From the NCBI RefSeq assembly GCF_030052815.1, contig NC_079496.1:39705593-39769592 (forward strand): a stretch of DNA of 64,000 nucleotides. The letters are read 5' to 3'. The stretch is from Hevea brasiliensis. Taxonomy: Eukaryota; Streptophyta; Magnoliopsida; Malpighiales; Euphorbiaceae. The position numbers and the translations under genes were made by a program. Shown in pieces: positions 1 through 11,807 of this stretch; within the stretch, counting starts at the first letter, position 1; every line of letters begins with the position of its first letter. The notes below the pieces were generated by a model. That model saw only the letters and a program-made list of their open reading frames with translations. It was not told where the DNA came from and ran no database searches.

Positions 1-525
1 AGTTCGGTTCCCTTGTTTCAAACTCAAAAATTCTTGCAGTTTCTGATCAACATATGCATCTGGGATGTATTTCTGTCTGAACTCTCTGATGAAGTCATCC
101 TGTGTCAAGATCGTGGTTCACCAAGGCCGTGGGGATGGTCTTCCACCAATCATACGCATCCCCTTGCAGTAGCGACACAGAATATTCCAACTTCAGCTCA
201 TCTTGGCAGTACAGTTTCTTAAACACTCTGTCCATTCTTTCAAGCCATTGCTCGCCTCTAAAGGGTCCATCAGACTTAAATTCTGCAAATTCATACTTTA
301 GCAATTTATCAAACTGTTCGCCGAGGCGTGGTTGTGCCACAGTGGTTGGGGTGGAGCTTGAGCAGGCATACCTGACCATTTGTTGAAACATTGCCGCTAT
401 TCTCTGTGCGAATCGTGCAGAATTTGCGGCATTTGTGGGTCGGTGACCCATCGACATTCGTAAAGTGGGGCTTCCCCTTGTGCCTCGGCTTCAGCATCGC
501 TCAACTGAGCGATCTCCTTCTTCCA
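1..525 (-). pseudogene. Gypsy gag remnant of element D
   Basis: Minus-strand gag of a Ty3/Gypsy element, cut by the window edge. Translation from the ATG at about 525 starts MEEGDRSVE, as do the gags of elements A and C. It then hits a stop and changes frame; the piece at 95-457 contains the retrotransposon Gag core (QWLERMDRVFKK, then YSVSLLQGDAYDWWKTIP), followed by another frame change. Gag would form the particle that packages element RNA. The gene sits directly inside the D LTR and primer site, so this is the 5' end of the element with pol beyond the left edge. It cannot make full-length Gag. Confidence 0.85.
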
Positions 526-547
526 TTTTAGTCCAAGTTAGGTATCT

Positions 548-578
548 CTGAACAAATAACACAAGGAGATTTCCCTCC
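548..578 (-). promoter_or_regulatory. Leader hairpin and acceptor-like AG before D gag
   Basis: Read on the minus strand, a small GGAG/CTCC stem is followed by TTGTGTTATTTGTTCAG just upstream of the gag ATG. The same hairpin and pyrimidine-rich stretch ending in CAG occur at the equivalent place in A and C. It resembles a 3' splice site; splicing is inferred, not shown. Confidence 0.4.
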
Positions 579-690
579 GTTAGGTCATATTCATAATGTA
601 ATGCATCGTATGTAACAATTATGGACATTGAGCGGTTGTACTTAACAAAGAAAAACACAAATTCACAATTTAAAACATAATTCAAAAACT

Positions 691-702
691 TGCTCGATAC
701 CA
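691..702 (-). other. Primer binding site of element D
   Basis: The minus strand reads TGGTATCGAGCA eight bases inside the LTR. It matches the plant initiator-tRNA-Met primer site with one base deleted. It fixes the element orientation (minus) and shows that the adjacent LTR is the 5' LTR. Confidence 0.8.
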
Positions 703-1391
703 CTAAACATGTCACACCTTACCCTCTCAGAAGGCATAACCTGATCCCGTAGAATACCTAATGAACTACCGAACTTCACCTACCGATAACTCATTAAGTA
801 CCCTACAAGGGATTTTAAAACAATTTTCTTATCTTTGACAAGTGGTGAGCATTTCAAATAAGTATTTAAAACATTTAGTTGAAATTAAAACTAATTAATA
901 TTTTTGGCCATTTTAGTTTTCCACAAATTTTATAAAAATTTTGACAGAGTTTCCTCTGTATTTTGAGAAAACAGTTCTTCGAATACCTGTAAAAAGCACT
1001 TCTAAAAGTTTTTCTCAACCACTACTTCAATTTCAAACTCAATCTCAATCAATTTCTCAAATTCACAAGTTCAATAATTTCTTCAAAATATGTCCATAAA
1101 TATCATTTATTCGTATTCCATTCAAGATAAACAATTTATATATTCATCATACTAAAATTTACATTCAGGAAGTCCAAACTAAAATTTATTACAACTTTTA
1201 TACAAACTTTGTACAAGCTGCTCAAGACCCATGTACATGTCCATACATTTATGTGCAATATATACATCAAAAGAAATATTTACAGTTAGGGTATAAATTA
1301 TATCCGAAGACTTCAAGCTGATGACTTCACACACCTCAAGTGACTCGATCTTTGCTCCTCTAATCTCTATATCTCATGACAAAGAATAAAA

Positions 1392-1416
1392 GCTATCGCT
1401 GAGTACTAAGACTCAG
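1392..1416 (-). other. Conserved LTR stem-loop 2, copy in D
   Basis: Minus strand: CTGAGT, six-base loop, ACTCAG, then GCGATAGC, preceded by TGCACCA. It sits about 690 bp before the LTR 3' end, matching the stem-loops in A, B, C and I. The second hairpin partner is weak here. Confidence 0.6.
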
Positions 1417-3050
1417 TGGTGCACAATATACTAAAATAATCTTTATGCAAAACTTAAAGCACATTCATTCAAAAATTTGACTAAACATGAAAATTAAATA
1501 CAATCATGCATTGTAAGATTTTACATGTAAACCAAGTTTATTTCAAAGTATCAAAACACATTTCATAAAACCCACAGTTAGATCACACCATTCGAAACAA
1601 ATAGAATCTCAATAGCCAGAGGCTAAAGAGAAATCACATGAATCTCAATAGCCAGAGGCTAAAGAGAAATCATATCACAAGGCTAGCTAGCTCAAATATA
1701 TGGATATCCATTCACATCCTCTTCTACTGGCACACCTCAACACTTCTCGGAGAAGGAATCAAAATTGAACTAATTACCCCCACTAGTCGTGCTAGTGAGG
1801 TGTTCAAATATATGGTCATGATACTGTGGTTTTAAAACTTATCTTAACAATTTGCTAAACATTGTCATTTCAAATATACACAATAATTTTCACAATTTGA
1901 ATCAAAACATCATAAGTAAGGTCACAATACTTTCAACAATTCAAAGCAACAATAAAATGCATATTTCATTCATTTAATCAATGAATTTTTTTTTAAAGCA
2001 TAGTAATATTGTGCACAAACCTCAAACGAGTCGTCCTTTAGCCTCGACTCGGTTCCTCGGGTTCCTTCCCGATATTCTTTTCAACTGAAACACACAATTT
2101 TACAATGTTTCAGTACTAGAACTTAAAATAAATTCAAAATAAACTTAGCTTCACATTTACCTAACTCTAACGTGTTAAATTCGACGTTCTCGAAATTTTG
2201 TGTTTCGGGTTACTATTCACTGCACTATTCAAGTCAAATTATTGACTTTCTAAGGCTTAATAGGTATGGGAACTCCAACTTCACCCACATACCACATTTT
2301 GGTCACCAAACTTGTTGGTTTTCGTCATTTGTTTAAAGCTTAGGTCATTTTGGCAAAATTGCCAATTTTCGCTTTGGTTTCCGAAGTTGCACTATTCCAT
2401 TGGTTGATCTACTGTTGGAATTTGACAAAACTTCCTCCATAGAAAATGTTCCTTATTGTCTTAAGTGTATTCTCATTTTTGGATCACCTCAATCGGAGTT
2501 TTGTAGCTCAAGTTATGGCCAAAATAAGTTTACTGCTCACGTGCAATCGCTCATACCGCAATTTAGGTGCTGTCGATTTTTGGTTCAACTTTGGTCAATT
2601 GTTTGATCAAGTTAAGTTCATAATTTGGTCTCACTTTCTTCATATGAAATGTTGTACTATGTCTTAGGTTTCCATCGGTTCAAGAATCGCCTAAATCCGA
2701 GTTTTCTAGAGAGAGTTATAGCTATCCAAACATTGCTGCTCAACTAAAAATCTGCAGAATTTCAGTATAGAAATTTTAACTTTGCTCAATGATTTGAATG
2801 AGTTAATGGCATAATTTGGGTTGGTGTTCTTCATGAAAGTTTTAGGTCTATATCATATCTAATTGCTGGTAAAATTTCAGGTCAATTTGACCTACCTAGC
2901 TCAAGTTATGACCACACTGTTCATTTGGTCAGTTTAGTGCAGTGGCAGCCTGCTATCAACTCACTTTGGTCAATTGTTTCACCAAGTTTTGGTCAGTTTT
3001 TGGCAATGGTTCCTTAATGAAAATTGTGCTCTTTTATGTCTATTTTCATC

Positions 3051-3075
3051 TCCAATTGGTGGCATATCAATTGGA
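3051..3075 (-). other. Conserved LTR stem-loop 1, copy in D
   Basis: Perfect 8-bp inverted repeat TCCAATTG / CAATTGGA, equivalent to the 10-bp hairpin in A, B, C and G. Confidence 0.6.
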
Positions 3076-4695
3076 CTTGTAAAATTTGAGTTTTGGTCCT
3101 TCAAAGTGGGTTTGGTCATGCTGCCAGCAGCATGACCATTGACCTACGAATTTGGTTTAATTTCCTACCATTCCCACACAATTCATTTGGTCATAATTGA
3201 CCACTATTTCACTTCACAATAGGTCAAACATGCCATTTATGTATTTCTCCAAAATTTGCCTCAAACCCTAGGCCTCCAAACCCTAATTCATCTAATTATT
3301 GTAATTAATCACACTTAATTGTTTTAATGCTAATCATTCAACACCAATAAGCTCACATACACCTTTAAATTCACCAAGTTCATGCATACACATCCTCAAA
3401 CCCTAGTTGACTAAAATTTAGGTTTGGTCCTTCAACAATTTATTTCATTGTATTTTTCCACAATTTCTAGTGTAATTCAACTACTTAATTATGAATTTAA
3501 ACATAATATTAAAACTAACCACTAACCTCTTTTGTTGAATTTCTCCTTTTCAAATCTTCTTTCTTTCCTCCTCTTTTTGTTGTCAAGATGCTTGTCAAAG
3601 TCCAAGAACAAGACTTACTTAAAGGAGTTAGGGAGTTTATAAAATAAAATCAAGCTTTTGAAAGCTTGAAATGGGTGTTAATGGTGGAAAGGGAAATGAG
3701 AGAAATGAGGGAGAAAGAGTGACGGGAATGAAGTAATCAAAAAACTTTTTTTTTCTTTTCTTTTATCTATTTTGCTTATGGAAGACCCTTAAATCCAAAT
3801 TAATTAATTCAATTTATTAATTCTTTTATGACATCACCTTTGACTTTTCTAACTTCTTTCCTTTTCTTTTTTTTTTCTATTTATTTTTCTATTAGTTCTT
3901 TAATTCTATTGTCGATTCCGAAATTTTCTTTTCTCCGATTTTATTTGACAGTTATGTCAGGAGTCAGCTCTCGGGGTCAATTGACCAAATTGCCCCTCGC
4001 CAGTTCATCCCGGTTTGCAAATAATCCAATATTTCTTAGGCTCACGACCTAATTATTTGGTGACTTAACAGTTCTTTTCGTGATTTTCTCTTTTCCACTT
4101 TGTTTCCATAAGGGTCCTAAGGACCGCGTCACTTTTTACGGTTCGAAATTTGAGTTTAAAGCGACTTGTGATCGTTCAGGAGGTCACTCATCGCTGTGAC
4201 TCTCGGCTCGTTTAACCTCTTATGTTCTGTTTTTCTTATTTGTAGTTAACTAATTAAACATTACTAATTATTTGTGTTTATGGCTTCTCATGTTGTCTTA
4301 AGTGTGGCTCTAATCTCTTTATTTGTCCGGACCAACACCGGTCACCGGAACAGTGAAATATACCAGGCTATACCAATAGGGGTGTTACAGTTAAAGCAGC
4401 CTAATACATCTTGATCTACATTGTTGGTTATAATTGTAAGAATTAATTTGGAGCCTTCAGATCAAAAGCAGATGACAGATTCGTCGCTTTTGTTCCCAGC
4501 CTTTGGATCCATTTTGTAAGGCAAGCCCCTTGAGCGTTGGATTAAGGGGCGAAAAGGACAAAAATTCTAAACGAAATCCTGACCCTCAATTTTGGTTCTC
4601 TTTAACTCCCAGACATCAGATTATGTCCTTTTGAATCTAGGCCTTTTGTCTCCTCCTGATGTGATTCTGACCCTCCATTTTTAGCACCCATTCCC

Positions 4696-4703
4696 TATAA
4701 ATA
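4696..4703 (+). promoter_or_regulatory. TATA box in Y
   Basis: TATAAATA in the context CCCTATAAATACC, about 330 bp upstream of a CAG/GTAAGT donor-like site. The arrangement looks like an RNA polymerase II promoter of a retrotransposon LTR. Confidence 0.5.
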
Positions 4704-5604
4704 CCTGCATACAATATTGTAAAAAGGAGGTAGTGATCATCATGAAAAGACTTTGAACTTTGATATAGCCTTATTACCTATCATTCGAAGCTCCCAAAGC
4801 TTTGAGAAACTTTAGAAACTAGTTTTCTGGAGTATCTCATTCGAAAGAGCTTTAAACCCTGCGATTCTCATTCTCAATATCTATGCATTGTCCTGCGAGC
4901 TCAACTTCACTTCATTTTGTCCTCATCAGCTCGGGTCAGCTCTAGTTTTTCAGCTGTTTTAGTCTTCAGCTCCCTAAGATTCGCTAGTACCAGCGTTGGC
5001 TCACCCGTTGTCCCAACTTTCTACAGGTAAGTGTCTAACTAGTCGTTTGTTGAATATCCTTAGTTCATTTTCTTGAGTTTTTTTTTTAGGTATCTAATCA
5101 CGCTGAGTCTTAGGATAGGTTGTCTTAGCTTGTAATCATTATCTTTGTCTCTTTTTATTCATTTGCAAGTTTCATCTTTATCGTCTCTTCATTTTATTTA
5201 CCTCGAAGACAAATGTTCGAGTCATCGACTAAATACTTTAGAGTACAAGTAGAAGTACTGACCTGGTAGCTTTTAGTCCAAATAAATAAGATGAAAATAA
5301 GCGTGACTCAAGTAGTTATAGAAAAGTCAGAATAGGCTAAAGGGGTCAAAATGAGAAAATAAGTTATAAGATCGGCTCCTGGAGTGAGCCCGGACGATAA
5401 GACAGTGGATTGGGAATCGAAACAAAGTTTAGACCTCGGGTAGGCGACCCAAAAGGGATGGAGTCTAAAACCAAAGAGTTCAGATAGAGCAATCAAGTGG
5501 AAGATCAGCAAGGTGTTCGGCTCAACGTTCGCTATCTAGTTATAAAATCCCATAGTATAGGAAAAGCCTTTCACAGGGGTTTCCGTGCCTTCGGTAATTC
5601 TTTC

Positions 5605-6125
5605 CAATATGAAAGGGATCGGGATAGAACCCTTACCCGAATCCTTAGTTTAAAATTCTAATAAAACACCATTCTTATAAATACAGGGGATCGGGAGAGA
5701 GTTTTTACCCGAGCTCTCAGCTTAAACTTTTAATAAGACATATCAAGAGATTGAGAGAGAGTTCTTACCCGAGTTCTCAGCTTAACTTTTTAATAAAATA
5801 TATTGAGAGATCGGGAGAGAGTTCTTACTCGAGTTCTCAACTTTTTAATAAAATATATTGAGAGATCGGGAGAGAGTTGTTAATCGAGTTCTCAACTTAA
5901 CTTTTTAATAAAATATATTGAGAGATTAGGAGAGAGTTCTTACCCGAGTTCTCAATTTAAATTTTTAATGAAATACACTAAGGGATCGGGGGAGAGTTCT
6001 TACCCGACTTCTCAGCTTAAACTTTAACAAAATACACCAAGAGATCGGGAGAGAGTCCTCTCCTGAATTCTCAACTAAAATTCTATTAAAATGTTTCAGA
6101 GCGGGAGAGAGTCCTTCCCCCTTTA
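5605..6125 (+). repeat. Tandem array of about 70-bp units
   Basis: Seven to eight imperfect copies share the core GATCGGGAGAGAGTTCTTAC, then CCGAGTTCTCAGCTTAA and an AT-rich spacer. The units vary by small indels and substitutions. No reading frame runs through the array. Confidence 0.85.
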
Positions 6126-6419
6126 ATCCTAATACTTTTATTACAAAACTCTTTATATGTTCTAAACAATGGGTCTGTGGGAGAGTTCTTCCAAAGTATC
6201 CCGAAAATTATATTGAGGCCCGATGGAGGGCCCCCTCAAGGCACTCACAATTATGAGGCAAAATTCCCCCTAAAAATATCACGACTTTAGTATTCATATT
6301 AATCCTCAAAATACCCATTATATAGCACCTATTCACTGAAGGGTCATCTCATGTACTCATGTTCTTGAGCAACCCGTAATAGTGAAATATTAGACATTCC
6401 TTTTATCCATTACAAAGGA

Positions 6420-6741
6420 TTAACATCATCATTCTACTCCCCCCAAATTATCAAATTCAATTTATAAAGAGCACATCATTAAATCTGCTTACCCTCGTTG
6501 AGGGACAAGGTGCGATGCCTAACACCTTCCCTACCTGTATATGGACTCCATACCTAGAATCTATGTTTTCGAAGTGGTTCTTAACATCATCATTCTACTC
6601 CCCCCAAATTATCAAATTCAATTTATAAAGAGCACATAATTAAATCTGCTTACCCTTGTTGAGGGACAAGGTGCGATGCCTAACACCTTCCCTACCTGTA
6701 TATGGACTCCATACCTAGAATCTATGTTTTTGAAGTGGTTC
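6420..6741 (+). repeat. 161-bp tandem duplication
   Basis: Two head-to-tail copies (6420-6580 and 6581-6741) start TTAACATCATCATTC and end GAAGTGGTTC. I see only about three mismatches between them, so the duplication is much younger than the neighbouring 70-bp array. Confidence 0.9.
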
Positions 6742-6792
6742 TTAATTTATTATTTTACAGACGGTTTTCTTTAATTCCCCTTAAATTTAAAG

Positions 6793-6802
6793 TGGCGACT
6801 CC
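6793..6802 (+). other. Possible tRNA-Arg primer site of Y
   Basis: TGGCGACTCC matches the start of the primer site known in Ogre-type elements. Only the first ten bases match and the LTR end just before it is not clear. Confidence 0.35.
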
Positions 6803-7840
6803 TAACCTTTTCCACTTCGGTGAGAATCGTCCAGTGACCGCAAAGTCCTTACGACACTAATCAAATAAATGTCTAATGAACCCCTAAGTTAACTTTGAAA
6901 TTTCAATGAGTTTTGGATTCTGGGCAGTTTTGTACCCTGAAATTTGAACCCAATTTTAACCTAGTTCCAATCATAATTTGTTAAGCTATTCTTCATAAAA
7001 ATTGTTCTTTTATTTCTTAATTTTATTTTCCTTTTTGAATCACTTAATTTGGAGTTCTGGATCTCAAGTTATGGCCAAAACATTAGACACTATTGCAGGT
7101 GTCATATCCTGAAATTCCAGGTTTTCTAGATTTTTACCTTAAACTTATATTCTATATCCAAGCATCTTAAACTCATAATTTGGCCCTAGCCCCTAAAACA
7201 ATGTTTTAGGTCTTTATCTTAGGTTGCCAAATCAATTTGAATCACTTCAATTGGAGTTATGTAGAGGATGTTATGGTCTATTAACCATTCAGAGGCCACA
7301 GGGCAATTTTGTTGAAGTGTAAGAATTCCAAATTTGGCATTCCTAACTTGCCCTAACAATTCCCTTACTTTGCCCTAAGAACTGGGTTTAGGTCCAAACA
7401 TGACATTTATAGTTATATGTCTTATGAGTATTTAACTTTGGAATCACCTAATTTGCATTTATATAGCTCCAGTTATGGCCATTTTGCCAAAACTGGTCGG
7501 ATGCCTAATCCTTCACATTTTTCAGATTCAACCTAGAATCAGGGCAGACTTGTAAGGCTAAATTTGTCTAGTAATTTGATCAAGTTAGGGTCATAATTTG
7601 ACTTCATGGTCCCCATAAGAATTGTTCTCCTATATCTCAGGTTTCCATTGGTTCAAGAATCACATAATTTAGAGTTTCCTATAGTGAGTTATGCCTAATT
7701 GAATAAGTACTATTCATATAATCATTTTCTCCAGGTCCAGAATTGGTAACCCAGATTCTAGCCTAATTTGAGGTATCGCATGGTCCTTTTCTAGGCAGAC
7801 TCTCTTCATAAAAAATTTAACATTATGTCTTAAGGTTCAT

Positions 7841-7867
7841 CTCCCATTGGTTTCACACCAATTGGAG
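7841..7867 (-). other. Conserved LTR stem-loop 1, copy in J
   Basis: CTCCCATTGG, seven-base loop, CCAATTGGAG: the 10-bp hairpin of the other Gypsy LTRs with one mismatch. Confidence 0.5.
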
Positions 7868-8224
7868 TTATATAGCTCAACTTATGAGTATTTAAGTGCA
7901 CTAAACACAAGCTATCCAGATTCCAGCACATTAGCACCCTACCATTCCATTAATTCCTTTCATCAAATCAATAACAAATCACATTAATTGCAAATCAATG
8001 ACCTTAATTTGGGATCAAAAACCCTAATTGCACTTCATATCGATTGAGGCCTCGAATTATTATATAGTCAATATTTTCCTATTTTCTTCCTTAAGCCATT
8101 TGCTGTGGAAGGGGATGTGTGATATTCCTTACCAAGGATTTATGGAACCTGGGGGCAATTCTCATTATGCTTCCTGAAGGGGGCTTTAAGGGGTGACATG
8201 TAACATGATGTTTTAAGGGTTTCA

Positions 8225-8520
8225 AAGGGAGATTCCCCATCGTGGTGGCTTAAAAGGCTCAGGGGGTGGCCCCCATCAGGGTGCCTTAAGTGGCTCAGGG
8301 TGTGGTCCCTAATCAAGGTGCCTTAAGTGGCTCAAGGGGTGGTCCCCCATCAGGGTGCCTTAAGTAGCTCAAGGAGGTGGTCCCTATCAGGGTGCCTTAA
8401 GAGGCTTAGGAGGTGGTCCCCTATCAATGTGCCTTAAGAGGCTCAGGGTGTGGTCCCCCCATAAAAGTGCCTTAAAAGGCTCAGGGGGTAGTCCCTCATT
8501 AGGGCACCTTAAAAGGCTAT
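8225..8520 (+). repeat. Tandem array of about 40-bp units
   Basis: About eight copies of a unit containing GTGCCTTAAGTGGCTCAGG and GGTGGTCCCC(A/T)ATCA. Both phase and length drift slightly. The array is GC-richer than its surroundings. Confidence 0.8.
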
Positions 8521-8674
8521 CATCCTTTATAGATTTCAATTTGTTCAGAGAATAAATAGTCTTCATTGATGTCTTTAACATGTACATATTACTAGTAATA
8601 TTTTTTCAAATGTTAGACATTCCACAAATGCTCTAACAAGCGTCTATTCAATTCTTCTAAGTGGTATACCCCCG

Positions 8675-8917
8675 TGTGACATCCTCGCTTTAGGTAGTCC
8701 ATAAATTCTACTGTTTCGGTGATCAATGTCTATCCGGATAGCCATAATGTCTGGAACTATATTTAAACTAGAGTGAGGATTTATAAATCACCTAAATAAT
8801 GACAAGAAAAATTAAGGAAAAATTTAAGAAATTGAATGCAAAAAGGTTAAATGAGCCAAAGCTCCAGCGATGGGTAACCCTAACAGGAAGCGATTGTGAA
8901 GGCATTTGCTGACCCTC
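8675..8917 (+). repeat. Truncated Gypsy LTR start
   Basis: It begins TGTGACATCC and follows the first 240 bp of the A/C-type LTR (CTACTGTTTCGGTGATCA, then the GCGATGGGTAACC block). It stops abruptly where Copia element F starts. The opposite-strand neighbour J shows no continuation. Confidence 0.65.
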
Positions 8918-11797
8918 AAATCTTTTTACATGTTTGTATATATTATGTGTTTGGATGATATTTTATATGTACCTGATGCTTTTAAGAACATCATTTTTAT
9001 TTCTAGTTTGACTAGAAATGGCTATGAATTTTAGTTCACAGATGATGTTTGCAATATTTATTTTGGAAATAAATATGTTGGTTCGGGTAATATGAATGAT
9101 GGTCTTTATTATTTGGATAATAATGACAAACACAAGATGAATGCAAGTGATCTAAATGAATGCAATGCCATGGTGAAAATCAGCTCTAGTTCAAAATATA
9201 TTTGGCACTTAAGGTTATGTCATGTTACAGTAGACAGGATTGCAAAACTGGAGAAAATGGGGATTTTATCTTCATTGGGCTCTGAGGCTACTCCAACTTG
9301 TGAATCATGCCTTCAGAGCAAAATGACTAGATCACCCTTTGTAGGACAAGGGCTAAGAGCTCAAAATATTTTGGAGCTAATACATAGTGATGTATGTGGT
9401 CCATTTAAAGAAATGGCTAGAGGTGGTTTTCATTACTTTATTACCTTTATTGATGATAAATCAAGGTTTGGGTATTTGTATTTGGTGAAATACAAACATG
9501 AATCCATTGAAAAGTTCAAAGAATTTAAATCTGAAGTAGAAAATCAAACAGGAAAGAGTATTAAAACTCTTTGATCAGATCGTGGAGGTGAATACTTGAG
9601 TACTGAATTTGATGAATACTTGACAGAGCACGGCATTATTTCCCAGCTGACTCCTCCAGGAACACCACAATTGGATATGGTACATACTATGATGAGTTAT
9701 ACTGATATGCCAATCTCTTTTTGGGGATTTGCATTAGAATCAGCTTTATATATTCTGAATAGGATTTCATCAAAATTAGTATCTTCCACACCTTATGAGA
9801 TATGGCATGGAAGAAAATCAATTCTTAAGCATGTTAAGATTTGGGGTTATACAGCTTATGTCAAAAAGCTAAACACTGATAAATTGGAAACCAGATCAGA
9901 AAAGGGTCGATTTGTTGGATATCCAAAACATAGTTTTGGATATTACTTTTATTTGCCTACATCACAAAAGGTTGTGATAAGTAGAGATGTCACATTTCTT
10001 GAACAACAGTTTATTCAAGAATGAGGCAAAGGAAGGCAAATAGAGTTGGAATTGGAGAATTCTGACCAACTAACAAATCAGATGGATATAGATCCATCTA
10101 GTCAACGTACACCTATTGATGATACATCTACAGCTGTTCTTCGTAGAACAACCGGGGTATCTCACCCACCAGTGAGATATGGTTTCCTTCATGAAGAAGT
10201 TGTCTACTCATGAAGAAGTAGATCATGGAGATGATCCACTTACCTATGAAGAAGCTATATCAGATATAGACTCTTCAAAATGGATTGATGCTATGAAATC
10301 CGAAATTGATTCCATGTATAAGAATCAAGTTTGGGATCTTGTTGACCCACCTGAAGGTATTGTACCTATAGGGAACAAATGGGTTTCAAGAAGAAAATTG
10401 GTTTTGATGGAAAGGTAGAGACCTATAAGGAAAGGCTAGTAGTGAAAGGGTTTCGCCAAAGGCAAGGAATCGACTATGAGGAGACTTTCTCACCTATTGC
10501 CATGCTTAAATCAATTAGGATTCTATTAGCACTATGATTATGAGATTTGCCAGATGGATGTCAAAACAGCTTTTCTCAATGGATACATTGAAGAAAACAT
10601 TTTCATGGAACAACCTAGGGGTTTTGAATCCCAAGATGGTTCCAAGGTATGCAAGCTAAAGCGATCCATTTATGAGTTGAAACAAGCTTCAAGGAGTTGA
10701 AACATCCGTTTTGATGAAGCCATTAAGTCATTTGGTTTTATCAAAAATGAGGATGAGCCATGTGTATATAAGAAGGTTAGTGATAGTGCTATCACTTTCC
10801 TTATCTTATATGTGGATGATATTTTGTTGATGGGCAATGACACAGGTATGTTGACAACTGTAAAGGTATGGTTGTCAAATACATTCTCCATGAAAGACTT
10901 AGGGGAGGCAACCTATATTCTTGGGATTCACATCTATAGAGATAGAGTGAAAAGAATAATTGGTTTATCCCAAAGTCTATACTTGAAAAAGATGTTAAAG
11001 AGGTTTAACATGCTTGATTCTAAGAGGATTGTTACCAGTGAGACATGGTATCCATCTTTCTAAAGAGATGTCTCCAAAGACACCTGAAGAAAGAGATAAA
11101 ATGGCCAGGATTCCATATGCTTCGGCTATTGGAAGTTTGATGTATGCAATGTTGTGTACTAGGCCGGATATCGCATATGCTGTTAGTTTGACTAGCAGGT
11201 ATCAATCCAATCCAGGTTTGGAACACTGGATAGCTGTCAAGAATATCCTTAAGTACTTCAGAAGAACTAAGGATTTATTCTTGACTTATGAAGGTGGAGA
11301 CTTGTAATTGGATGGTTATACTAATTCTAATTTCCAATCAGATATCAATGATAGAAAATCTACCTCTGGGTATGTGTTCATTTGTAATGGAGGTGTAGTC
11401 AGTTGGAAGAGTTCCAAATAAAGTATGACTGCAGATTCCACTACCGAGGCTGAGTATATTGCTGCATCAGATGCTACAAAGGATGCTGTTTGGATAGAGA
11501 AGTTCGTGACAAAACTTGCAGTAGTTCCTTCTATTGAGTCAGTAGTTCCACTTCACTGTGACAATAATGGAACATTCATATAGGCTAAGGAACCCCGGTC
11601 TCACTAGAAATCCAAACACATAGAAAGGCGCTACCATATTATCAGAGAAATGGTTGGACGAGGCGATGTAACCATGTAGAAAATAGCACCAACTGAAAAT
11701 CCAGCTGATTCATTCACTAAGCCTATGTCACAAACTCAGCTAGACAGACATCTTGAGAAGATGGGTCTAAGATATTGTAATGAATGGCTCTAGTGCT
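8918..11797 (+). pseudogene. Copia pol remnant of F (protease end, integrase, RT, RNase H)
   Basis: Broken polyprotein. 9092-9574 encodes the pre-integrase HHCC zinc-binding segment (WHLRLCHV, then PTCESC) and the first integrase catalytic Asp (HSDVCGPF). It stops where CGA became TGA before SDRGGEY. About 36 bp carrying the catalytic-Glu segment are deleted near 9668. 10179-10418 begins RT; further frame changes follow. YVDDILLMGN, the RT active site, is at 10810-10840. RNase H ([23 protein letters not shown]) occupies 11014-11470 with CAA-to-TAA and CAG-to-TAG stops. No enzyme can be made. Confidence 0.9.
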
Positions 11798-11807
11798 AGT
11801 GGGAGAT
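11798..11807 (+). other. Polypurine tract of F
   Basis: AGTGGGAGAT sits directly before the 3' LTR and is identical to the tract of H. It is the plus-strand primer site of Copia elements. Confidence 0.75.

Larger units (their letters stand above)
710..4389 (-). repeat. 5' LTR of Gypsy element D (3.68 kb)
   Basis: On the minus strand it begins TGTAACACCCCTATTGG and ends GGTAAGGTGTGACA, giving TG...CA ends. It contains no coding sequence; the short ORFs inside it are chance. Its terminal 200 bases resemble the LTR ends of A, B and C, but most of its body is diverged, so it is a separate family. It contains the two stem-loops shared with the other families (1392-1416 and 3051-3075) and a GTAAGT donor-like site at 3613-3618. 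The bases after the right end (GTTAA) would be one target-site copy; the partner lies outside the window. Confidence 0.85.
4390..6870 (+). repeat. Tat/Ogre-like LTR or leader region (Y), non-coding
   Basis: There is no open gene. It contains a TATA box at 4696-4703, a CAG/GTAAGT donor-like site at 5027-5032, an array of about 70-bp repeats, a 161-bp tandem duplication, and TGGCGACTCC at 6793-6802. The phrase GAGGGACAAGGTGCGATGCC followed by TGGCGACTCC is typical of plant Tat/Ogre-type Gypsy elements, whose primer site matches tRNA-Arg. LTR boundaries are not clear and no gag or pol follows, so this is a fragment. The lineage call is from memory of such motifs. Confidence 0.45.
6880..8674 (-). 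repeat. Decayed Gypsy LTR fragment (J), non-coding
   Basis: No gene. The stretch resembles the minus-oriented LTR of element G (14986-17446): both contain a TTTTGAATCA...TTTGGA...CTCAAGTTATGG block, and the stem-loop CTCCCATTGG/CCAATTGGAG occurs at 7841-7867. Much of it is diverged and no clean LTR end is visible. Its last 500 bases hold a 40-bp tandem array. Confidence 0.5.

Noticed and set aside
4690..5100. A protein-coding gene downstream of the TATA box in Y
   Set aside because: No frame longer than a few dozen codons follows, and the surrounding repeats and tRNA-Arg-like site point to a retrotransposon LTR.
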